Source: Candidatus Acidiferrales bacterium (lineage in GTDB: Bacteria > Bacteroidota > Ignavibacteria > Kryptoniales > JAKASW01). From it: a DNA stretch of 64,000 nt. The stretch is taken from contig DATJAY010000003.1 of the NCBI GenBank assembly GCA_035515795.1, positions 248,001-312,000 of the forward strand, given 5' to 3'. Positions 26,519 to 35,384 of the stretch are shown here, piece after piece (the stretch's first letter is position 1; every line of letters begins with the position of its first letter). The translations under genes were made by a program, and so were the position numbers. Under the pieces are notes generated by a model. It was not told where the DNA came from. It saw only the letters and a program-made list of their open reading frames with translations, and did not search any database.

Positions 26519-26995
26519 ATGAAGAAGGTAAGTAGCACGCTAGCATTGATACTGATTATGAGTTCGGTGGGCTTTGCCCAGTTTAAAGATCAACTCTCGA
26601 ATCAACCGAGCGTACAAAGCTCCTTGGTGCATTCGGACGAAAGTAGTTTGCTTTTTGGTTTTTTCAATCCCGCAAATTTTTCCATGCGACAGTCGGTTTC
26701 GATGAGCTACATGACTTTCGGAGGTCAGGGATTGGCTCTCGGCACGTATACGAACAGCATGAGCTACAAGATCAGTGACCCTTTGACATTGAGCGCTGAT
26801 GTCAGCCTTTTGAATTCTCCGTACAGTTCGCTCGGCAAAAATTTTTCGCAAGGATTGAACGGCATTTATTTGACGCGTGCAGATCTCAATTATCATCCGA
26901 CAAATAGTTTTCAGATAGACTTGCAGTTTAACCAGAACCCGCTTTATCGATATTACAATCCTTATTATTACTACTACAATCCGTGGGGATGGTAA
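26519..26995 (+). CDS. Small exported protein with aromatic C-terminus, unknown function
   Basis: 158 aa. Signal peptide (residues 1-20, ALILIMSSVGFAQ). The mature part is rich in Ser, Gln, Asn and aromatic residues and shows alternating hydrophobic strands (SMSYMTFGGQGLALGTYTNS, DPLTLSADVSLLNSPYSSLG, TNSFQIDLQFNQNP), suggesting a small beta-structure at the outer membrane or in the periplasm. It ends in the tyrosine- and proline-rich tail YRYYNPYYYYYNPWGW. Strong promoter and ribosome binding site suggest high expression. I do not recognise the family. Confidence 0.75.
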   Translation: MKKVSSTLALILIMSSVGFAQFKDQLSNQPSVQSSLVHSDESSLLFGFFNPANFSMRQSVSMSYMTFGGQGLALGTYTNSMSYKISDPLTLSADVSLLNSPYSSLGKNFSQGLNGIYLTRADLNYHPTNSFQIDLQFNQNPLYRYYNPYYYYYNPWGW

Positions 26996-27139
26996 TAGGC
27001 CGCCGGGGTAATTTGAACAAAATTATTCTCCCTCATTTCCGCCGCGGGTTTGTATCGGGCAAATTAAATACTTTTCTTGCATTCTCTCTTTCAGGTCATC
27101 AAGAATGTCCCGGCTATGCTGGCGCATTAATTTTTGTTG

Positions 27140-27622
27140 ATGAAGAGGCGTAAAGGAAAATTTTTATCGAGTGCAAAGGGCCCCGCAGTCGTTGCATTAC
27201 GCGTTCTTGTCGTTTTCCTTGCCGTCGTGTTGGTCTATTCTCTAGCTGATCGTTTCTTGATTCATCCTCCGTTCAGGTCGGATCGAATTGAGAAAAGTTC
27301 TCCTACAAAAATTGAAAAGATGATTCAGATCAGCGTGCGCAACGAGTGCGGTACAAAAAACATAGCGATGGGCTTTACATCTTATTTGCGGAAGAGGGGC
27401 TTCGATGTCGTAGAGACAACAAACGGATCGATCCAGAACAGGGAAGTTACGACCGTCGTCGATGCTGCTGGAAACTACGAGAACGCCACTAGAGTTGCCG
27501 AAGCCCTTGGCGTGAGAAAAGAAAATGTCGTCAGCAAATTAGATCGCCGCAGTTATGTCGATGTTGAAGTCCTCATAGGAATGGATTACCAAAATCTAAA
27601 ACCAACCAGGAGTATTGAATAG
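27140..27622 (+). CDS. LytR C-terminal domain membrane protein
   Basis: 160 aa from ATG 27140 (a TTG at 27134 is in frame but adds nothing). A positively charged N-terminus precedes one membrane helix (about residues 18-40). The periplasmic part is a LytR_C domain (about 62-150) with IQISVRNECGTKNIAMGFTS and VDAAGNYENATRVAEALG. The catalytic LytR-CpsA-Psr domain is absent. Standalone LytR_C proteins occur beside rsfS in Bacteroidota/Chlorobi; role unknown, probably envelope associated. One base separates it from rsfS. Confidence 0.75.
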   Translation: MKRRKGKFLSSAKGPAVVALRVLVVFLAVVLVYSLADRFLIHPPFRSDRIEKSSPTKIEKMIQISVRNECGTKNIAMGFTSYLRKRGFDVVETTNGSIQNREVTTVVDAAGNYENATRVAEALGVRKENVVSKLDRRSYVDVEVLIGMDYQNLKPTRSIE

Positions 27623-27623
27623 T

Positions 27624-28073
27624 ATGCCGGCCAAAAATCCCGCTCGCGGCGAAGAGAAAACCATGCAATATAAGATTGCCGAGCTTGCATTAACGAAGAA
27701 GGCCAGAGACGTAGTAATCCTTGAATTACGCAGGCTGACTTCCATGACAGATTACTTCGTCGTATGTACCGGCGATTCGGAAACGCAGGTCAAAGCAATT
27801 GCCAACGCGATTATGTACGGTATGGAGGAACTTGGAGAGAAGGCATGGCACGTCGAAGGTATGCAGAACTTGCAGTGGGTCCTGCTCGATTATGTTGACG
27901 TCGTGGTACACATATTCCACAAGGATGCGAGATCGTTCTACGGACTTGAAAAACTTTGGGGCGATGCGAAAGTCCAGCGGGTTGCCGACGCGGCGTCGCC
28001 CGCGCGTAGCAGGAAATCGGGCGGAACGACAAGGCGGAAAAAATCCATCGATGTGGAGCGGGCTGCAGAATGA
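27624..28073 (+). CDS. rsfS: Ribosomal silencing factor RsfS
   Basis: 149 aa from ATG 27624; a later ATG at 27663 would give the classical core start MQYKIAELALTKKARDV. RsfS binds uL14 on the 50S subunit and blocks subunit joining in starvation. Visible core: TSMTDYFVVCTGDSETQVKA, WHVEGMQNLQWVLLDY and VHIFHKDARSFYGLEKLW. A basic C-terminal extension of about 25 residues (SRKSGGTTRRKKS) is longer than usual. Its stop overlaps the argS ATG by four bases. Confidence 0.93.
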   Translation: MPAKNPARGEEKTMQYKIAELALTKKARDVVILELRRLTSMTDYFVVCTGDSETQVKAIANAIMYGMEELGEKAWHVEGMQNLQWVLLDYVDVVVHIFHKDARSFYGLEKLWGDAKVQRVADAASPARSRKSGGTTRRKKSIDVERAAE

Positions 28074-29740
28074 AGGATTATCTTAAATCAAAACTTCTGG
28101 AAGCCCTTCGGAAATCGGGAATTGAAACATCTGTGGATATCTTTTTCGAGAAACCGAAAGCGGAATCACACGGTGACCTCTCGACTAATTTCGCACTCCT
28201 TGCTGCAAAAGAGTTTAAGATGAAGCCGCGGGAGATTGCGCAAAAAATAGTCGGACATATCGAAGTGGATTCGTCGTTAGTCGAGAGTTGTGAAATTGCC
28301 GGTCCTGGTTTCATCAATTTCAAATTCACGAAGAAATATTTTGTTTCGTTCATAAGAGAAGTTCTGAATAACGGCGAGGCTTTTGGAAGGTCCAGTGCCG
28401 GTGCGGGAAAGAAAACGCAAGTCGAATTCGTGAGCGCTAACCCGACAGGACCGTTGACGGTGGGACATGGACGTAATGCAGTTTTCGGAGACACGGTTGC
28501 GAACCTCCTCGAATGGACGGGCCATGAAGTGACGCGAGAATATTATTTTAACAATGCCGGAAGACAAATGCGTGTGCTCGGTGACTCTGTACGTCTGCGT
28601 TACAAGGAGCTACTCGGTGAAGGGATTAATTTCCCCGACGATTACTATCAGGGAGAATATATCCGAGAGATAGCGAAACATTTGTATGATGAGCACGGGA
28701 CCGGCATAGCAAATGAACCGCCCGAAGGGATTTTTAAAGAAAAAGCCGAACACGAAATCTTTGAAGACATAAAGAAGACTCTAAACCGTCTTCGAATAGA
28801 ATTCGACGTATTTTATAACGAAAACTCACTCTACGAGACAGGAAAAATAAAGGAAGTCATCTCCGCACTTGAATCTGCGGGGCTCGCCTACGATAAAGAG
28901 GGGGCGAAATGGTTCAAGGCAACCGCGGTCGGCGGCGACCAGGATAAAGTCATCGTAAAAAGCAGCGGTGAGCCAACGTACCGTCTCCCCGATGTTGCGT
29001 ACCATATCGAAAAATTTCGCCGCGGCTTCGAGCTAATCGTAGACATTTTCGGATCCGACCATATTGCAACGTACCCCGATGTTCTGCTTGCTCTAAAATC
29101 GCTCGGGTACGACACCGAGAAAATAAAGGTCTTAATCCACCAGTTCGTGACGATTTTTCAGAACGGCGAAGTCGTCAAGATGTCAACTCGAAAGGCAAAT
29201 TTCATAACACTCGATGAGCTGATTGATTGGGTCGGAGCCGACGCCGTTAGATTTTTCTTCTTAATGAGAAGCATCGGAACACATTTGAATTTCGACATCG
29301 ATCTCGCAAAAAAACAGAGTGACGAAAATCCTGTTTTTTATTTACAATATGCACATGCAAGAATCGCGAGCATCATTCGCTTCGCCGAGAGCGAGGGAAT
29401 TTCTCCAAAGGATGCCCCCGGACAACTCTCAACTGTCGGTAGCAAACTATCCGCCGAGAGCCTTGAGCTATTGAGAGAGAAAGAGGAAATCGAGCTCGCG
29501 AAAATGCTCGGGGAGCTACCGGAAGTCATCGAAGCGGCTGCTTCAACATTCGAGCCTCATAGGATAATCAGCTACTTGCAGGAAGTAGCCGAGGCGTTCC
29601 ACAGATTCTACCACCTCCACCGTGTTGTAATTCCTGATAGGGAGCTTGCCAAATCGAGATTGGCACTGTGCCTTGCGACGAAGATTGTTCTTGCAAATGG
29701 ATTTGAGATTCTGGGAATTAGCGCTCCGGAGAAGATGTAG
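28070..29740 (+). CDS. argS: Arginyl-tRNA synthetase
   Basis: 556 aa class Ia synthetase. An N-terminal additional domain for the tRNA D-loop (residues 1-100) is followed by the HIGH-equivalent in SANPTGPLTVGHGRN, the KMSKS-equivalent KMSTRKANFITLDEL, and a C-terminal anticodon-binding helical domain (FYLQYAHARIASIIRFAE onward). Complete and of normal length. Translationally coupled to rsfS. Confidence 0.96.
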   Translation: MKDYLKSKLLEALRKSGIETSVDIFFEKPKAESHGDLSTNFALLAAKEFKMKPREIAQKIVGHIEVDSSLVESCEIAGPGFINFKFTKKYFVSFIREVLNNGEAFGRSSAGAGKKTQVEFVSANPTGPLTVGHGRNAVFGDTVANLLEWTGHEVTREYYFNNAGRQMRVLGDSVRLRYKELLGEGINFPDDYYQGEYIREIAKHLYDEHGTGIANEPPEGIFKEKAEHEIFEDIKKTLNRLRIEFDVFYNENSLYETGKIKEVISALESAGLAYDKEGAKWFKATAVGGDQDKVIVKSSGEPTYRLPDVAYHIEKFRRGFELIVDIFGSDHIATYPDVLLALKSLGYDTEKIKVLIHQFVTIFQNGEVVKMSTRKANFITLDELIDWVGADAVRFFFLMRSIGTHLNFDIDLAKKQSDENPVFYLQYAHARIASIIRFAESEGISPKDAPGQLSTVGSKLSAESLELLREKEEIELAKMLGELPEVIEAAASTFEPHRIISYLQEVAEAFHRFYHLHRVVIPDRELAKSRLALCLATKIVLANGFEILGISAPEKM

Positions 29741-29874
29741 ACAAATCGGGGATTTGTTAAGACGATCTCATTTGGGTGTGATTCAAATCTCTTTCTACCG
29801 TGCGGTCGGAACCGTCGTCCAATCGGCTTAGTTATTACTCAAAGAAAATTTCCTGAATCAAAAAGAGGTCTTCA

Positions 29875-30429
29875 ATGAGAAAAATTATTCCGTTCGGATT
29901 TGCGGTACTCTCATCGCTCACCGTGGTTTACGGACAGGCCAAAAACATTGAGGCCGATAGGAGGCTGTCTTCGATCACTTACCATGTCTATCATATCTTT
30001 CATTCCGTTGACGGTGTGAGTAGCGAAATATTCTGTTCCGGTCAATTAGACAGCATCAGCCATAAGCTAAAATTGATCAATGTATCTGCCAATGTCCTTT
30101 CTTTCAACAGTGGTAATTCAAGCCGCGATAAAACCGCAATGAATGCTGTCGATGCCGAGCATTATTCGCAAGTTGTCTTTCAAAGTGATACGATCAACTA
30201 TGTCTCGGATTCGACTTTGTTCGTGGTGGGAAAATTATCGTTCCATGGGATCACCAATGAAATATCCATGCCGGTTTCCCTGAATTATGAATCGGGCACG
30301 ACGGATTGTGAAGGTGGTTTCGAGGCAAACTTCAGCGATTACAACGTAGAACGACCGTCGATATTTTTTATTTCAATCGGTAATAAATTTGGAATAAAGT
30401 TTCACATTGTTTTCGATAGCACATTCTGA
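29875..30429 (+). CDS. YceI-family exported protein
   Basis: 184 aa. Signal peptide (residues 1-20, ending VVYGQ). YceI-like lipocalin fold with ITYHVYHIFHSVDGVSSE at the N-terminus, FVVGKLSFHGITNEISMPV in the middle and a last strand FGIKFHIVFDS. YceI proteins bind polyisoprenoid or amphiphilic molecules in the periplasm. Preceded by GAGGT before the ATG. The 134 bases upstream (29741-29874) show no gene. Confidence 0.8.
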   Translation: MRKIIPFGFAVLSSLTVVYGQAKNIEADRRLSSITYHVYHIFHSVDGVSSEIFCSGQLDSISHKLKLINVSANVLSFNSGNSSRDKTAMNAVDAEHYSQVVFQSDTINYVSDSTLFVVGKLSFHGITNEISMPVSLNYESGTTDCEGGFEANFSDYNVERPSIFFISIGNKFGIKFHIVFDSTF

Positions 30430-30533
30430 GATTAGACTTGGGACGAAAATATCTCTTTTACTCTTCCCTTTTTTTGGCTAAATTTTTGTTCCGTTTCAGT
30501 CAAGAATTTGATAAGTTTCTAAAGGAATAATTC

Positions 30534-31226
30534 ATGCTAAAACCCAGGAAGAGAATAACAAAGAAAGAACTCAAGCAAGATCAACTGATCACCACCTACG
30601 TCAAGGCGGTGGATTTTTTCAGGAGCAACAGGAAAATGGTAAGCGGTACCATCACAGGGTTGGTGATCGCGGCCATCGTCATCGTCGTGTATTTGAACAA
30701 CAGGCGCGCCGATAACCTGAAAGCCGCAACTGAGCTTTCACAGGTCTTGAGTCTATTTAACGGCGGGGCGTATCAAGTAGCGATCAACGGTGATCCAGCT
30801 CGTAATATCGCCGGGCTGAAATCGATAGTCGAAAGTTATGGAGGCTCCGAAAGCGGAGAACAGGCTAAGATTTACCTTGCAGACTGCTATTACTATCTCG
30901 GCGATTATGATAATGCTTTGAAATATTTCAAAGATTACGACGGGAGCGACAAGCTGCTTGAAGCGAGTGCGGATGCAGGCATTGCCGAAGTTTACGAAGT
31001 CAAGGGGGATTACAGGAAATCTGCAGAGTACTATGATCGTGCAGCTTCTCGCGATTCGAAGAATTTTCTCACTCCACAGTATCTTGTGGGTGCCGCGAGA
31101 AGTTACATCAAGATCGAAAAAAAAGACAAGGCAACCGAGTTGCTCACTCGGGTTCGCAAAAACTTTCCCGATTCTCCCTACGCGATGAATCTAGATTATT
31201 ATATGGCAGAAGCGAAAATCGAGTGA
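30534..31226 (+). CDS. Membrane-anchored TPR protein (YfgM-like arrangement)
   Basis: 230 aa. Cytoplasmic basic N-terminus, one membrane helix (about residues 38-58, TITGLVIAAIVIVVYLNN), then periplasmic TPR repeats (about 90-225: AKIYLADCYYYLGDYDNALKYF; IAEVYEVKGDYRKSAEYYDRA; AARSYIKIEKKDKATELL). The layout resembles YfgM, a periplasmic chaperone associated with SecYEG, though sequence similarity cannot be judged here. AAGGA precedes the ATG. Converges on the hydrogenase operon. Confidence 0.8.
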   Translation: MLKPRKRITKKELKQDQLITTYVKAVDFFRSNRKMVSGTITGLVIAAIVIVVYLNNRRADNLKAATELSQVLSLFNGGAYQVAINGDPARNIAGLKSIVESYGGSESGEQAKIYLADCYYYLGDYDNALKYFKDYDGSDKLLEASADAGIAEVYEVKGDYRKSAEYYDRAASRDSKNFLTPQYLVGAARSYIKIEKKDKATELLTRVRKNFPDSPYAMNLDYYMAEAKIE

Positions 31227-31254
31227 GACAGGCATAACGGCTCGAGGGGGTTGG

Positions 31255-31716
31255 TCATGCCTTCGCAGTCTCACTTCCTAATATCCGGTCCACATCGATG
31301 AGTATCTTGTCTTTGACTGTCTCCGCGGACTCCTTGACTTGCTGGTTCATCGATGTGGTAAAAGAAAAATCTTTCCCGACAATTCCGTAAATCAAGACAA
31401 GATCAGGAAGCTGGTTCATGGTACGCGCCAGCTCGATCGACTGCGCAAGATCGATGCTGTGAGTGGAGACGGTGAAAAAATTATTAGGGAACGCCTCTTC
31501 ACTGGCATTAATTTGGAAGACGGTTCCCGCGGGCGCAGGCGAGGAAACCGCATCAATGATTATCATGTTATCCGTGCGTTGCATCAGTTCAACCAGGTTG
31601 GATTGATCGCCGGTCAATTCGACCACTTTGACTTGAGAAGAGAGGACGCCTTTTAGACTTTTCAGAACAAGCAGTCCGACACCGTCATCCGCGCGGAATT
31701 CGTTGCCTATTCCCAC
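31255..31716 (-). CDS. Hydrogenase maturation protease (HycI/HyaD family)
   Basis: 153 aa from GTG 31716. Endopeptidase that removes the C-terminal peptide of the hydrogenase large subunit after nickel insertion. GIGNEFRADDGVGLLVL has the Asp that probes nickel; IIIDAVSS and STHSIDL hold the other conserved metal positions. The family normally has a beta strand before GIGN. Upstream in-frame codons SPITIV supply it, but no ATG, GTG or TTG lies between GTG 31716 and the hydA stop, so a non-standard start (for example ATT or ATA near 31719-31725, after GGGGAAG) is possible. Last gene of the hydrogenase operon, 66 bases after hydA. Confidence 0.85.
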   Translation of the reverse strand: MGIGNEFRADDGVGLLVLKSLKGVLSSQVKVVELTGDQSNLVELMQRTDNMIIIDAVSSPAPAGTVFQINASEEAFPNNFFTVSTHSIDLAQSIELARTMNQLPDLVLIYGIVGKDFSFTTSMNQQVKESAETVKDKILIDVDRILGSETAKA

Positions 31717-31782
31717 AATCGTTATCGGAGACTTCCCCTTTTTCTCCGATGAATTATATCCGAGATCAACTTGTTTCGTCTG

Positions 31783-33075
31783 TCAAATCTCTTCGATTTC
31801 TAATTTCAAGAAATGCGTTGCACAGGAGATGCAAGGGTCATAGTTGCGAACTAACTGTTCACACTGGAGTGTCAGGTCCTGTTTGGGCAGATTTATGTTT
31901 GCCGTAACGAAATTCCTCAGATCAGATTCAATCATTCTCTGGTTCTGTGCAGTCGGCGGAACGATCTTTGCATCTTTGATAAGGCCATCGTCGCCGACCA
32001 GGTAACGATGATAAAGTATCCCGCGCGGAGCCTCGGTGCATCCAAACCCGAAGCCGGGTTTTACGGGATAATTAATTGCCGGATTTTCAGGAGGTGTGTA
32101 ATTCTCAATTATCCTGATTGCTTCTTCGCAGGCAAAAACCGTCTCGACGGCGCGGACAATTATGCTTTTAAAAGGATTCAATACGGGAGGCGTAGCTTTG
32201 ACTTCTTTTGCCGCCTGCATCGCCAGCGGAGAAAGCTTCTCGAAGTTGAGATTATACCTCGCCAACGGTCCGGTGAGATAGGCTCCCCTTCCTTTCATGG
32301 TCGATTGCAGTGCATTTGAATACGGAGCATGTGTTTCATGGAACATCAGTTCATACTCGCGAATGTCGATGTTGAGTCCTTTGTTCGATATGAGTCTCCC
32401 TTCGTTTAACGGGTACTCGTTTGGATGGCTCAGAGACACGAACTCGTAATCGTATTCAAAATTCGGGAACGGCAAAGTCGCAGTCCAGAGGACTGTTTCA
32501 TAAGCTTCGTCTCTTGCCTGTTTAAGTCTTTCGAGAATTTCGGAAAAGTCCTCCTTACGCGGAAGTTTATAAAATCCGCCGACCTTCACGTTTATTGGAT
32601 GAATTTCTCTTCCTGCCAGAAGGGCAACGAGATCATTGCCGGTTTTCTTCATCCGCAATCCCCGCTGGACCGCTTCGGGATGATCTTTTGCTAGTTGAAT
32701 TGCATCTTGGTATCCGAGAAAATCGGGAGCGTGGAGCATATAAACGTGAAGCACATGACTCTCTATCCATTCTCCGCAGTAAAGCAGGCGACGTAGTTCG
32801 CGAAGCTGTCCCTCGACTTTAACGCCGAAGACATCTTCCATGGCGTGGACGGAGCTCATCTGGTAAGCGACCGGACAGATTCCACAGATGCGTGCTGTAA
32901 TGTCGGGAGCCTCGGAATATTTCCTGCCGCGGAGGAATGCTTCAAAGAAACGGGGCGGCTCGAATATTTTGAACTTGATATCTTCGACATGCGAATTTCG
33001 TGTCTTGATGAAGAGGGTTCCTTCACCCTCTACTCGCGGAAGGTAGTCGACTTTTAAGGTTCTAGTGTTACTCAT
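31783..33075 (-). CDS. hydA: [NiFe] hydrogenase large (alpha) subunit, group 3b type
   Basis: 430 aa from ATG 33075, which overlaps the hydD stop by eight bases; a longer frame to 33132 exists but the family begins at [11 protein letters not shown]. Nickel ligands: RICGICP (Cys64, Cys67) and C-terminal DPCISCATH (Cys415, Cys418). The nine residues after His421 (FLKLEIEEI) are the extension removed by the maturation protease. Group 3b enzymes are cytosolic, NADP-linked and reversible, and some reduce sulfur (sulfhydrogenase). Operon order hydB - cNMP protein - hydG - hydD - hydA - protease. hypABCDEF genes are not in the window. Confidence 0.95.
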   Translation of the reverse strand: MSNTRTLKVDYLPRVEGEGTLFIKTRNSHVEDIKFKIFEPPRFFEAFLRGRKYSEAPDITARICGICPVAYQMSSVHAMEDVFGVKVEGQLRELRRLLYCGEWIESHVLHVYMLHAPDFLGYQDAIQLAKDHPEAVQRGLRMKKTGNDLVALLAGREIHPINVKVGGFYKLPRKEDFSEILERLKQARDEAYETVLWTATLPFPNFEYDYEFVSLSHPNEYPLNEGRLISNKGLNIDIREYELMFHETHAPYSNALQSTMKGRGAYLTGPLARYNLNFEKLSPLAMQAAKEVKATPPVLNPFKSIIVRAVETVFACEEAIRIIENYTPPENPAINYPVKPGFGFGCTEAPRGILYHRYLVGDDGLIKDAKIVPPTAQNQRMIESDLRNFVTANINLPKQDLTLQCEQLVRNYDPCISCATHFLKLEIEEI

Positions 33076-33853
33076 GTGCTTCACTTTCTCTGCGGAATGC
33101 GTCTGCATAAGCATTAAATTTTCTGAAGGCAAGCGAGATATCTAACTTTGTCTCACCAAGTTCTTTGAAGTGTTCTGCAAGTGACGACGTGTTTGGAGAT
33201 TCCATCGGACCGAAGCATCCGAAACATCCGCGGTCATAAGCCGGACAAAGCGCCTCGCATCCTGATTGTGTCACTGGACCGAGGCAAGGTATGCCATGGC
33301 TGACCATGACGCAGGTATTGCCTTTCCGTTTGCAGTCGATGCACACGCTGTGTGTGTCGATGGTCGGCTTTCGCTTGTTTAGAAACGCGCTGATTACCTC
33401 GATGAGCTGATACTTGTTTATCGGACAACCGCGAAGCTCGTAATCCACATGAACGAAGGAGCCGATCGGAAGAGACCTGTCGAGGGTGGAAATATACTCA
33501 GGCGATGCATAAACGATCCGTATAAAATCTTTTATGTCCTTCCAGTTTCTGAGCGATTGAATTCCGCCGGCTGTTGCACACGCACCGATCGTGATCAGTG
33601 CCGAACATGATTTTCGGATTTCCCGGATGTGTTCCACATCGTGAGGGGTGGTTATGCTGCCTTCCACTATCCCGATGTCGTACGGACCTTTAAGCATTCT
33701 CGAACTCGCTTCGGGAAAGAATGCTATGTCGATTGCATTTGCCACCGCGAGAAGTTCGTCTTCCGCATCGAGAAGAGAAAGCTGGCAGCCATCGCAAGAC
33801 GCAAATTTGAAAACGGCTACCTTTGGCTTTTTGTCCGTTGAACGACTTGGCAT
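33068..33853 (-). CDS. hydD: [NiFe] hydrogenase small (delta) subunit
   Basis: 261 aa from ATG 33853, one base after the hydG stop; the open frame extends to 33964 but the added residues overlap hydG. The N-terminal Fe-S-binding domain begins [19 protein letters not shown]. Further Cys ligands are in [20 protein letters not shown] and the clustered [30 protein letters not shown] and GCFGCFGPM, matching three [4Fe-4S] clusters. There is no Tat signal, consistent with a cytosolic enzyme. It relays electrons between hydA and the hydG/hydB diaphorase part. Confidence 0.93.
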   Translation of the reverse strand: MPSRSTDKKPKVAVFKFASCDGCQLSLLDAEDELLAVANAIDIAFFPEASSRMLKGPYDIGIVEGSITTPHDVEHIREIRKSCSALITIGACATAGGIQSLRNWKDIKDFIRIVYASPEYISTLDRSLPIGSFVHVDYELRGCPINKYQLIEVISAFLNKRKPTIDTHSVCIDCKRKGNTCVMVSHGIPCLGPVTQSGCEALCPAYDRGCFGCFGPMESPNTSSLAEHFKELGETKLDISLAFRKFNAYADAFRRESEAHE

Positions 33854-33854
33854 A

Positions 33855-34718
33855 TTAAATTTCCTTTTTCTCAAGTAAGTGATATACTTCCGGCAATCGA
33901 AAAACGGGTCCATCTTTGCATATGAACTTCGGACCAAATTGACAATGTCCGCAAAGTCCAACACCGCATTTCATATTTCTTTCCATTGATATGTAGATTT
34001 GTTCCGGCGTAAGCCCCCTTCGCTGGAGCTCTTCGACGGTAAATTTCATCATGACTTCCGGACCGCACACCATGGCGACGGTCTCCCTGGAGTCCATTTT
34101 GATATAAGAAAACAAATTTGTAACGACCCCAATGTAACCCTTCCAAGTCCAGTCGCCGCGGTCAACAGTTATGATCACATCGGTATTTGGCAGCTTGCTC
34201 CATTGTTCAAGCTCAACTCGGTACAACAAATCCAGCGGACTTCTCGCTCCGTAGAGAATTATTATTCTTCCAAATTCATCCCGTCTCCGTATGAGCGAAT
34301 AGATGACTGGCCTCAATGGGGCTAGCCCGATTCCACCGGCTGCGATGCATATGTCCTTGCCAACCGCCTCCTCCAGCGGCCAGCCGCCTCCGTAAGGACC
34401 CCGTATCCCTATCAAGTCTCCCCGCCTGACTTTGGATAGCGCAGACGTCACTGTTCCAACGCGATGAATTGTGTGTGCCAGTATGTTCGGTTTTGCAGGA
34501 TCCGAGCTTATGGAAATGGCGGATTCTCCAATCCCGAAGGCGTAAACCATATTAAACTGGCCCGGTAAGAATGAAAATCCTCTTCCGTCGTTCTGTGGAG
34601 GATCGATGAGAAGAGTGAACGTATCGTCGGTTTCCCAGATGACCCGTCGAATCACGGCCAACGATGGAGCCATTGGGCTTTCGATGTCGACCGTGTTTTC
34701 AATAATTGTTTCGCTCAA
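33855..34718 (-). CDS. hydG: Hydrogenase gamma subunit, FAD/NAD(P)-binding oxidoreductase
   Basis: 287 aa from TTG 34718. Ferredoxin-NADP reductase fold: FAD-binding [19 protein letters not shown](P)-binding [17 protein letters not shown] and [13 protein letters not shown], and a C-terminal [2Fe-2S] region with Cys in [22 protein letters not shown]. It exchanges electrons with NAD(P)H, the soluble redox partner of the group 3b hydrogenase. The same family includes dihydroorotate dehydrogenase electron-transfer and sulfide dehydrogenase subunits, but the operon fixes the role. Confidence 0.92.
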   Translation of the reverse strand: MSETIIENTVDIESPMAPSLAVIRRVIWETDDTFTLLIDPPQNDGRGFSFLPGQFNMVYAFGIGESAISISSDPAKPNILAHTIHRVGTVTSALSKVRRGDLIGIRGPYGGGWPLEEAVGKDICIAAGGIGLAPLRPVIYSLIRRRDEFGRIIILYGARSPLDLLYRVELEQWSKLPNTDVIITVDRGDWTWKGYIGVVTNLFSYIKMDSRETVAMVCGPEVMMKFTVEELQRRGLTPEQIYISMERNMKCGVGLCGHCQFGPKFICKDGPVFRLPEVYHLLEKKEI

Positions 34719-34796
34719 TTAAGTAGACTCCGATAAATTGTGAATTAGGTTTCATGATGACCAAAACTTGTCACTTCTGCTGAATTTGCGCCGGAC

Positions 34797-35372
34797 TCAG
34801 ATCCGATGAACTTTTCTTTTTTTTGCCCCCTTGTGCGCTTTCTTATTTGATTTCTGTTTTATCGTAGGTCGACGATGTTTAGTGTGCCAACGGGATTCTG
34901 CTGGGGCCGATCCATAAATGTCAAGAAGTTGCAGGCGCGTTGCTGCAAGTCGCCTTTCTAGGACCTCTGAAAATCTCCGTAGCATTTCATATCCGAAATG
35001 GTTGTCAGTTTCGCATTTCGTTCTCAAACAGCTCGCGTCAATTGAAAAAGCATGGACTTGTTCGAGAGCAATTGCATCGAAGTGCCATTTGAATGGAGAG
35101 ATGAGCCACGACCATCCTAACACTTCGCCGGGGCCGACCGTTTGGATCCTGATTGTTCCCTTTTCACCTGCTTGAGTTTCAAGTACGACCCTGCCGCTTC
35201 GTACCAGGAAAAAGAGTTTTGCGTCATCACCCTCACGGAAAAGCCGCGTCCCTTCCTTGAAGACGATGTTGGACGCACATGACGTCAAGGTCTTGACGAG
35301 GCTTTCATCCATGTTGCTAAGAAATGGATGCTTGTGTAATGACTCGGTTAGATCTTGCGGTTCCATGCTCAC
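34797..35372 (-). CDS. Cyclic-nucleotide-binding domain protein lacking HTH, with basic tail
   Basis: 191 aa. A Crp-type effector domain (about residues 12-130: FKEGTRLFREGDDAKLFFLV, GEVLGWSWLISPFKWHFDAIAL) and a dimerisation-like helix (YEMLRRFSEVLERRLAATRLQLLDIY). The usual winged HTH of Crp/Fnr proteins is missing; instead there is a tail of about 30 residues rich in Lys, Arg and His. The normal Arg-Ser phosphate-binding pair for cAMP is not obvious. Placed between hydB (12 bases away) and hydG, so it is probably co-expressed and may regulate the hydrogenase post-translationally or bind nucleic acid through the tail. Confidence 0.8.
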   Translation of the reverse strand: MSMEPQDLTESLHKHPFLSNMDESLVKTLTSCASNIVFKEGTRLFREGDDAKLFFLVRSGRVVLETQAGEKGTIRIQTVGPGEVLGWSWLISPFKWHFDAIALEQVHAFSIDASCLRTKCETDNHFGYEMLRRFSEVLERRLAATRLQLLDIYGSAPAESRWHTKHRRPTIKQKSNKKAHKGAKKRKVHRI

Positions 35373-35384
35373 CTTCCTTTTTCG

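Noticed and set aside
29660-29682. TGGCAC-N6-TTGC resembling a sigma-54 promoter
   Set aside because: The spacing is off by one base and it lies inside argS, so it is not a credible -24/-12 site.
29760-29810. T-arm-like sequence GTGTGATTCAAATCTC downstream of argS, considered as a tRNA or attachment-site remnant
   Set aside because: No D-arm, anticodon arm or acceptor stem can be formed around it and no integrase gene is near.
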